Assembly (NCBI GenBank): GCA_011319805.1
Contig: SJRY01000252.1
Coordinates: 248,001 to 312,000, forward strand
DNA from: Macrocybe gigantea
Taxonomy: Eukaryota > Basidiomycota > Agaricomycetes > Agaricales > Callistosporiaceae
Direction: 5' to 3'
DNA: 64,000 nt
Shown: one piece after another, positions 56,027 to 64,000 of the stretch
Position numbering within the stretch: position 1 is the first letter of the stretch
How the letters are laid out: each line of letters starts with the position of its first letter
Notes under the pieces: generated by a model
Database searches by the model: none
What the model was told of the DNA's origin: nothing
The model's input: the letters and a program-made list of their open reading frames with translations, nothing else
Made by a program: the position numbers and the translations under genes

Positions 56027-58104
56027 ATGATGCCTTCAACGGCTGCCTCCCTGCGCAGGACGCTCTCCTCAGGTGATCTACCTCGTACTAGTCGGACCAA
56101 TGATCTATCCGGCCTGTCGAGCTCGAGGCGCTCTGAAGGCCATCAACCGAGCTCATCTGATGCATTGAACGGCGCAGGACCGGGCCCGCCCGACAATTTG
56201 ACGCAACAAGGTGATAATACACCCCCAGAGATAGATGTTGTCGAGGACACTTCAATGCTTGAGATCGGCATCCAGGTACAACCAGAGACTCCGCCACGCA
56301 TGCAGCGGCCGTCTGACCCTCCTCCTGTGACGCGCATCTCTCCACCAAGGAGAAATAGAAACCGTTCTCTTCTATTCCGGACGTTAAATACGTTAGGTTT
56401 GGGGCCAAATGTCCCCTTCATGCGCAAAGCGCTTCGGAACTTGGTGTTCACCCTTGCCTTTGGCTTCTGTCAGGTCTGCAGGTTGTGTTCACCCACGGTA
56501 TCGGAGACGCTGATTTAGACGCTGATTAGGTGGTTGTCATCGTTGTCATTCTGGCACTTTCAGGTACACGTCTCAAGAGTCCTACCTCCCCAGAGCTTAC
56601 AGAATGGACTGCTTGCGACCGCCCGCTTGGGATCTGGGCATGCGTGTGGATAATCCGCACTCTGCTGTCATGCATTCTTCACAGTTGGGATTTCGTCAGG
56701 CTTCGTCAAAGGTACTGACTTTGACTTGAAGTCACAGTAGCCGGAGGATTCTGACCATGCCTCGACCAGGCGCCGCAGGAACGCCCAATCGGGGGAAGCC
56801 CCCGCCCTGATGGAAGATAGGATCCCTGACACCCCATCAGCTCCTAATCGTCATGCTGCTCCTGTATCACAGCCTCAGTGGAGCAATACCTCGAATTCCG
56901 AGGCGTCAGCACAAGATGCTAGCTCGTCAGAGGCATCCCAGTTACCTTTTTCTCATCTATACCACCGGTCTGTCCAACGCCTGATTCTTGTAATTGAAAC
57001 AAACTGACATAGGACCATCTCATCTCACGATACTTAAATACGTCGAAAATATATCGCTGGTGAAGTTTGACACTGCTTTCATCTGTCCTGACCTTGAGCT
57101 GGTTTATCACGGCACAAATTTTGCAGTATACATCGGTCAACACATGCCGTTGGTCTGCACCTCACGTGTGGTGGCTTTCGTTTGCCATACTGTGCATTTC
57201 TTATTTCAAGATTCTCGAAGTGGTTTTACTTGCCGCCATTGTCCTATTTATCGGGCCAATTCTCGTTGTACGGCTGATCTTGCCTCACGCCTATTGATTT
57301 CTCAACGTTTCGTGTTCATAGGTTTTCTGGAATATTTTTATGCTATGCCTTGGGCGGCACCCTATACAAAATCCGAACATCATACACCCTGATATCGGGA
57401 AGCTATCCAAGTCCATTGTTGATCAGATTCCCCTCGTCTTATATATACCACCGCCCCCGAGCGATTTTTCTCAACTTTCACCTCAAGAAATCACTCATTC
57501 CTACCCTCCGACCAGACCTTTACGGCCGAAATTCAAACCTCGTTTCAAATTTCTCTTTCAGTCCGCTGACAAGGACGGCGACAAAGGTGCGCCTGTGAAC
57601 TGGGAAGACAACTGGAAAGGCAGCAACAGGTTTCCTTTCGTCATCCTCGAAGAGAACAGGGCCAGATGTGCTATATGTATGGAAGATTTTCAGGAACCGA
57701 AACGAGTAGGGGACAAAGCTGCCCCTTCGCCAACAGGGCAGGGGACAGACACTGACCAAGAAAGAAACGAGCCTCCTACACCCGGAGGCGATGTCGAACT
57801 AATATATGACCAACCTCGCGCTGTGGCAGGGAGTGGTAAGACGGAAAAGGAATCAGAGAGAGCCATATCCCGAAAATGGAAAATCCGTCGGTCGCGTAAA
57901 GAACTGAATGACCATACCGATAGCTCATCGCTGCAACCGCTCAGACTGCTCACTTGCGGCCATGTATTCCACGTAAGTAATCGATCACCACACCTAAATG
58001 TTTCAACTGAGCGATATATAATAGAAAACTTGTTTGGACCCATGGTTGACCACCGTCTCCGGCCGTTGTCCAACTGCCAGCAAGCCGTTGAGATACCAGA
58101 ATAA
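56027..58104 (+). CDS. membrane RING-H2 protein (putative E3 ubiquitin ligase), frameshifted
   Basis: Probable membrane-bound E3 ubiquitin ligase. Starts MMPSTAASLRRTLSSGD at 56027. After about 120 disordered residues there are several membrane segments (VVVIVVILALSG, and later around LSFAILCISYFKILEVVLLAAIVLF, about 57150-57270), with introns between them. A cytosolic region follows. The RING finger begins CAICMEDF (57667 on), has a long acidic insert, then LLTCGHVFH, an intron at 57973, and KTCLDPWLTTVSGRCPT. One base is missing near 58075: with it the finger closes as CPTCQQAVEIPE and stops at 58102-58104. As the sequence stands, the spliced frame reads ASKPLRYQNK and runs to 58216, losing the last zinc ligand. 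Exons in the middle part are approximate. Confidence 0.83.
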
Positions 58105-58817
58105 AATGAGTAGCTGCGAAGGTCTCCCCCCGCTCACTCCTTTTCGTCCTCTATACCTAGGATTTGAGAACGAGAAAGTCTTATTTGTACTGATTCTGTT
58201 TGGTGCTGTATTTTAGTATATGTCAATGTATTATACTTTGCAACCTATGCACAGATGATTTGTCGAGCCTGTTAGTCTGTTGATCTTCAGTAAAGCACAC
58301 ACCAAAGTATCGTTTGCACTGCATTAGCAATTGACGAGTAGAACTCTGAGGCAAATTGAGGTTCGACGTCGGCAATGAGCAACCCTACATCTCCCGGTTA
58401 TTGTCCATTAGGATGCTAGCATGTATGAGGACGCAGTAGACGCGTTCCGAGCCTATTTGCACCTATGAATGCGCATAACAACTCTCTTCCATGAATCTAT
58501 CCGAATGCGTTGCGTGATTTGCCAGGGCAAGCAGTAGGTAATCTGGGCGACACCAAGCGGCGTACACACGATGTAAGTGCTATCAGCGTTGTTGACCACG
58601 TTCGACAAGTTTATAATAGCGTCTGCCCTCAAGGTCCCACTGCACGTGTTCACTTAAACAGACGGATTTTCTTTCCCTGGCCTCAGGTTGCAGATAACGG
58701 AAAGGTTTCACCTGAAACCGGAATTTATCAAAGAAATGATGAACCCTAAAAGTCCACAGCTCATTAAACATCCAGCCGTTCCTCTGCTCACTCTTTCTTC
58801 ACTCTGACTCGCGCGTC
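58105..58817. other. intergenic region between RING and Sng1-like genes
   Basis: 713 bp between two + strand genes. The last 60 bases are pyrimidine-rich, as in many fungal promoters just upstream of the start. No gene or RNA is visible. Confidence 0.4.
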
Positions 58818-60812
58818 ATGGGTTCCCAGAGTGAGTCCGAACAGGAAAACCTCCAATCGAAAGACCTTTCCTCCGCCCACACCCGAGTGGTCGGCCAAGA
58901 CGACCCCATCGACCCATCGACCATCGCCGACGAGCCATTCTTGTGCCACTTCTTCGATCAAACGGAAGCGGCCTCAAAGGCTCGCACCACGTATATCAAG
59001 ATCTTGATTCAAAGGACCTGTCTAATTATAGCTGCCATGTTCGTCGTCTTCTCGATATACTGGGGTGCTGTGGCCAAAATACCAGCGAGAAGCCTGGGAG
59101 GTTGGATCGTCGTGCGTAACCTGTTCTATATTTTCCTTCCTTTCGGGCTCGATTGTGCGGACGTGAGCAACTTAGCGGAAAACGATATAGGACTTTGATG
59201 GCGATCGAATAGGAAAGGCAGTGGTGACGCAACTGAGTGCTTTTGAAAGTCCTGCAGTGTCTTGGCGCGTCCGATCGGCCAAGGATTTCCCAAACGGCGC
59301 AAGCAGCTTGGTAGATGCCGTCGTCCAGGAAAGATGCTGGGTGGCTATCGCTAGTACGTGTCCATGCAATCTCCTTGGCAAAGGACTTGGAGCAATTGGC
59401 TCGATCTAGTCAACGTGGAAGCGACGTCGAGGCTCAATGCCACCCTCAGAGGAGAGGGAGATTTGGCATACGATGCGTCGACAGCCATAACAGCATTTGC
59501 CGTGGAAGCTCGAAATGAGAATGCTTTGTAGGAAATTAATCCTGTTACCTTGAACTCTGTTTCTAACTGAATCGATAGCCGAGGTTTGATTCGACCAAAC
59601 GTAAGTCCACTGTGACAGATGAAAGATGACGGTCCTTCACTCCTGAATCCAGGTCGAGTTATGGCTTCAGCAGATTAAGCAAGATTTGGCGTGCAGCTCC
59701 TGACAGAGCTCATGTCGAGCTCCAATACGACCTTGACTGTTCTTTCCCGAAACTACTCGTCGAGCCCGTTTCGTACAAGTTCGAGAACCTCCGGCCATTT
59801 GATGTGCCGGTGTACGCTCGATCATCAGCTTCATAAGAATTGAAAAGCTGACGATGAATGCAGAGCGACGGCTGTAACCTTCGTTGGATTAATTTATTTG
59901 TTAATATTATCGTTTTCGTGTGGTGCGTTTCTAATCTTTGGTCGTCAGGTATCTGAGCGTATTTTGTCTAGAATTCAGCCATTCTTGCTAGAACGGCATC
60001 TGGCTTGGAACGTCGACTGATGCTTGGGTCTTTGATCAAAGTCCGCTTGCTAACGTCTTGCTTGATATACCTTATTATTACTGTGAGCGCGCGTCAGAGA
60101 ACTCGATTTTAGTGTCAGAGGATGCTTGGATATGCAATTTCTAGTGCTTCTATTCGCTGTTAACCTTGGCATTTCAATTGCCGTTCGGTCGCAGGTGCGC
60201 TGCATATTGTAGCGCGCCGAATCCGATTACGAGCACTAATAATGTGAAAGATTTGGCCATGCCGGATTTATCATCTTTTGGATGTTGTCTTGGCTTGGGA
60301 TGACGGCAGCGTCAGTCCACAGTCTCTTTGACGATTGAAGATTTCCAATCTAAATTGAGACAGAGGGATAGCGCTCGAATCTATGATAACCTTGTTGACC
60401 GTCAGATATATCCAAGTGTTTCTCATATTGTGGATTATAGGTATTTGAAAGTCGGGTATGCTCACTTGACTCATGATTCATTTTCTGTCACTTGCAGGAA
60501 ATGTCGCCGTCTGCTTATGGCCTATTGATGCGCTACCAGCGGTCTACCGATATGGCCGTGGTGCTCCATTTTATCAAATTTCAAGGGGCGTGCGTACGAT
60601 CGTCTTCAGTACAAAAGATGAACGTTCGTTGTGATATTGTCATGAAGACGGGTCAAGACTAATCGAGTTATCTAGTGGGATTGAATTTTGGCATCTTGCT
60701 CGTTTGGATTGCCATCTCGTGCATAACACTTCCGGTATTCCAGTGGTATCGCCGCAGAGAAGAGTTAATGGCCTTGCGTAAACAGCAGCAACAAAAGATG
60801 GATCGTAGCTGA
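58818..60812 (+). CDS. Sng1-like DUF3533 membrane protein, two frameshifts
   Basis: Multi-pass plasma-membrane protein related to yeast Sng1 (nitrosoguanidine resistance) and the DUF3533 family. Starts MGSQSESEQENLQSKD at 58818. First membrane segment LIIAAMFVVFSIYWGAVA, then a large extracytoplasmic domain, then PFDVPVATAVTFVGLIYLLI and four further segments. Family-typical WPIDALPAVYRYGRGAPFYQ and GVRTIVFSTKDE precede the end QQQQKMDRS at TGA 60810-60812. Two single-base losses are needed to keep the extracytoplasmic domain in frame: near 59690 (KQDLA to VQLLTELMSS) and in CCC 59746-59748 (TLTVLS to PKLLVEPVSY). About ten short introns. Confidence 0.85.
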
Positions 60813-61011
60813 CAGTGGAACTATATCAGTATTGGGAGGCATGCGATTGGTTGACGGAGGCAAATGTAATGAAAGTTAAAATGGCAATACTTTTCCACGC
60901 TTGAAATTGGGCTCGTGACGTTTGACCAAAGTCTCAACGCCCTCAATTGAACCAAGAACCTCGGCCCGCTCTCGTATCAAACAGATTCTTGGCGTTAGGA
61001 AAGTCAAAGCC

Positions 61012-62448
61012 ATGAAAGCGACTGCTTCGCGGGTACACAGATCCTCTCGCGCTCTCTTGCTTCATTGTACAATGTATCTCCGGCTGGCAAGAGGTAAACA
61101 ATGAGCTCCCTGTTTTCATATTTGCATGCTGAGAAAAATGAAGTCCTACAGGTGTGCTTAGTAGCTTCTGCCATTGTTGCGGATATCAACGCCTGTTGCA
61201 GCCGTCGTCATGTTGAATATGGGTGGGCCCGAAACTGTACGCTTCTCATTTTTTTGCCTTGATTACCATATGCATTAACGATGACGAATTGGCCAGGTTC
61301 CCGAAACCCATGACTTCCTGAAAAATCTCTTTTCGGATGGCGACCTCATTCCTCTGCCTTTTCAACGTATGCTTGCACCTTTCATTGCGAGGAGAAGGAC
61401 GCCTCAGATAGAAAAACAGTACGAGAAAATCGGCGGGGGTTCACCTATCCTTCGATACACAAAATTCCAAGGGGAAGGGATGGCAAAACTTCTGGACGAG
61501 CTGCATCCCGAAACCGCGCCTCACAAAGCATACGTTGCCTTCCGTTATGTTAGACCTCTCACACAACAAACGGCACAAGAAATGAAAGCTGACGGTGTGA
61601 AAAGGGCTATTGCATTCACACAATACCCGCAGTATAGCTGCAGCACTACGGGAAGCAGCTTGAATGAGCTCTTTCGCAGAGGAAAGACTGGCGACTTTGG
61701 CCAAGACGTTGAATGGAGCGTGATTGACCGGTGGGGAACTCATCCGGGTTTCGTCGAGGCAGGTGCCTGAATCGCCCGCTCACAAATCTTGTTACTTATT
61801 ATATGCTAGGCAGTCGCTCAAAATATTGAGAAGGCCCTTGCCAAGTTCCCAGAGTCCAGGCGCAAAGATACCGTCTTGTTATTTTCCGCGCATTCTCTAC
61901 CCATGTCCGTGGTGAACCGCGGAGACCCATATATATTAGAAGTCTCCGCAACCGTCTCGGCCGTTATGGATCGACTCGGTCATAGTAATCCGTATCGCTT
62001 GGTTTGGCAATCACAGGTTGGACCATCTGCGTGGATGGGGATGCAAACCGGGGAAGCCGTCAAGGGGCTTGCGCGCCTCGGAAAGAAACAAGTTGTATTG
62101 GTACCGATCGCGTTCACGAGCGATCATATCGAGACTCTCTACGAGCTTGACCTGGAGTATGCCGAAGAGGCGAGGAAGGTGAGCCCGTTATCAATTGAGT
62201 CGCGTGAAGTAGAGAATGGACTCGGATCATGATGTGTCATTTAGCTCGGTATCGAAGTCCAGCGAGCAGAGTCGCTCAACGAGTCGCCGGTTTTCGTTCG
62301 AGCCCTCGCGGACATGGTGACGCAGCATCTGAAGGACTGCGAGGCGGGCAAGGGCCCTGTAAGCACTCAATTCGGTTTGCGGTGCCCTGGATGCAAGAAC
62401 GCGACTTGTGGGCAGCAGAAGGCATGGTTCGCTCGCGGTGGACGGTAG
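61012..62448 (+). CDS. hem15: ferrochelatase
   Basis: Inserts ferrous iron into protoporphyrin IX, the last step of haem synthesis, on the matrix side of the inner mitochondrial membrane. ATG at 61012 gives [18 protein letters not shown], a basic Ser-rich presequence; an intron then leads to [12 protein letters not shown] with matching phase. Family signatures are [75 protein letters not shown] (the ferrochelatase signature), [15 protein letters not shown] and [16 protein letters not shown]. The C-terminus [17 protein letters not shown] carries clustered cysteines, as in [2Fe-2S]-containing ferrochelatases of S. pombe and animals. Stop TAG 62446-62448. ERG8 starts 195 bp downstream. Confidence 0.93.
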
Positions 62449-62642
62449 CTTTGATGGCTGCCTCGTGGGTTGGCAACAGAGCGTTGTCGTGAAGCGTTGA
62501 CTTGCATAGGCGTTACAATAACCTCCATAAAAGCGTGCTTCCGCTGCTTAGTCAGCACTGATCATGATAATTGATCCCAATAATATGCACCTCGAGCAAT
62601 ATAAGGCTGCCAGACTACCCCAAGTACGCCTGCAGTCAGTAC

Positions 62643-64000
62643 ATGTCTACCACCGTCGTATCGTCGCCGGGAAAGGTCCTCGTAGTGGGAGGCTACCTCG
62701 TCCTCGATCCTAAATATTCTGGCACCGTTATCTCTACATCTTCCCGCTTCTACACCGTCATTCGACAACCCAAGCCGGAAACACCAAATGAAATTCGCGT
62801 TCGCTCTCCGCAATTTGTCGAGGCGACGTGGCAATATTCCGTGAAACTCGATCCTGTGGCTGTCGAGGATGCTGCATCCAAGTAAGAACGTGTGATGTCT
62901 GACCGTCCCACCATGCACACACTTTGCTTTTTTCGGTGAGCAGCACCAGCAAGAATAAATTTGTGCATCTTGCTCTCCAAAGCACCATCGCTCTCGCAAG
63001 GGAAATCAACAGCTCTGCAGTCAGAGAGACCCTATCCAAGGGTCTGGACATCGCAATCGTCGGCGACAACGACTTTTACTCACAACGCGACAAGGTCTGA
63101 TCTTCTTTTACGCACATCCTTCTTCCCAGGACAAAGTCTGTAAAATATTGAAACGGGAACCTTCCTCTGCAGCTGGCCTCCTTGGGCCTTCCGAGGACGC
63201 TTGATTCATTGTCCCAGATTCCGCCATTTACGCCGACAGGGGTGAAGCTCTCAGGCGTCCACAAGACGGGCCTCGGTTCCTCTGCCGCCCTGATCACGTC
63301 GCTCGTCTCTGCCTTGCTTCTGCACTTCGCCGTCATCGAACAGGCGTCCTTCTCTGATAGGGACGGCGACGGCCGCCGTCTGGCGCACAACCTCTCGCAG
63401 TACGTGCACTGTCTTGCTCAAGGCAAGATCGGCAGCGGCTTCGACGTGTCTGCCGCGGTGTTCGGCAGTCACCTGTATACCCGTTTTAACCCAGCCGTCT
63501 TGCAAGCCCTGATGGGAGATGACGCGGTGAGCCATCCCATTTCGTACAGGGATAATGTGTTCGTCCGTGCCGAGTTCTCCTATCTAACCGCTTGCATTTA
63601 ACAGGCCCGGTCGCAGCCACTTCTTCCCGTCCTTTCAGCGTCAAACGGGGCATGGGATTATCGAGTGCAACCGTTCAAGTTGCCCCCATTGACTCGCATT
63701 ATGCTCGCGGACGTCGATGCTGGCAGCGATACCCCATCTCTGGTCAGTCAAGTCCTCAAGTGGAGAACCGAGAAGAACGTTGAAGGTAGTTCGATTTCTT
63801 GGTTGCCCATGATTCATGTCCACTTGTTTAATCGCTTGATCACTCACATGTTGTACTTATCAGCCGACGCCCTTTGGACTTCCCTGGATCGACTCAATCA
63901 AGCCTTAGCGCGGACTTTGGAAGATTTGACGACACTGCATGATAAAGATCCGGAAAACTATACCAGCACTGTGAAGTACATTTCGTCTATTCAGCCGATA
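62643..64000 (+). CDS. erg8: phosphomevalonate kinase (partial, 3' end outside)
   Basis: Phosphorylates mevalonate-5-phosphate in the isoprenoid and ergosterol pathway. GHMP kinase. Starts MSTTVVSSPGKVLVVGGYLV at 62643, the usual N-terminal motif. Exon 2 follows a 61-bp-scale intron at about 62883 and codes KFVHLALQSTIALAREI, then IAIVGDNDFYSQRDK. The ATP-binding GLGSSAALITSLVSALLLHF lies at about 63271-63330, and the family motif GKIGSGFDVSAAVFGSHLY at about 63424-63480. It continues with RIMLADVDAGSDTPSLVSQVLKW and runs off the window at 64000 in KYISSIQPI. Four introns are visible. All junctions are in phase. Confidence 0.92.

Noticed and set aside
61021..61100. Possible further base loss in the first exon of ferrochelatase
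   Set aside because: An alternative frame spells a presequence-like peptide, but the given sequence already joins exon 1 to exon 2 in phase (LAR to [10 protein letters not shown]), so no correction is needed.

Overview
The window is nuclear DNA of a filamentous fungus, most likely a basidiomycete of the Agaricomycetes. It has dense, intron-rich genes with introns of about 45-70 bp and branch sites such as CTGAC or CTAAC. Typical Agaricomycete families are present: a RicinB-like lectin, a CBM1 protein, a fungal class 3 lipase, GH76, a KRE6-type GH16 protein, an Sng1-like membrane protein and a UPF0643 protein. I reconstruct 28 protein genes on both strands, two of them cut by the window ends. 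I see no rRNA, tRNA, CRISPR array or operon.

Layout. 0-5 kb: tail of a basic protein, a Zn2Cys6 regulator with its zinc cluster at the C-terminus, a 719-bp TA-flanked MITE-like element, and SPC3 of the signal peptidase complex. 5-13 kb: glycerol-3-phosphate acyltransferase, secreted lipase, type II phosphatidylinositol 4-kinase. 13-19 kb: Tat-SF1/Cus2-like splicing factor, a complex I accessory subunit, a UPF0643 protein, an unrecognised disordered protein. 19-34 kb: gamma-glutamyltransferase, signal peptide peptidase, an AreA-type GATA factor behind a 1.9-kb non-coding region, a Sec7-PH Arf exchange factor. 34-49 kb: a stretch rich in cell-wall and carbohydrate genes (GH76, two tandem TDT/SLAC1 transporters, an orphan, a proteinase inhibitor, a two-module lectin, a CBM1 protein, a KRE6-like protein). 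49-64 kb: GTPBP1-like GTPase, a J-domain-like orphan, a RING membrane protein, an Sng1-like protein, ferrochelatase (HEM15) and the first part of phosphomevalonate kinase (ERG8).

Functions. Most genes are housekeeping and are not linked in one pathway. SPC3 and signal peptide peptidase act one after the other on signal peptides. Acyltransferase, lipase and PI4-kinase touch glycerolipids. HEM15 and ERG8 are single steps of haem and isoprenoid synthesis. The 34-49 kb block is the closest thing to a functional neighbourhood, but I see no evidence of co-regulation.

The most important practical observation is that ten genes contain, between them, fifteen places where the conserved reading frame is recovered only if one base is missing from the sequence. 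All fifteen are apparent deletions, and ten lie in runs of C or G. This looks like systematic sequence error, so automatic gene models here will be truncated or split. The more biological observations are the MITE-like element, homologous introns in which a GT donor has become GC (in a tandem gene pair and in a duplicated lectin module), two conserved orphan proteins, and a paired GATA site upstream of the GATA factor.
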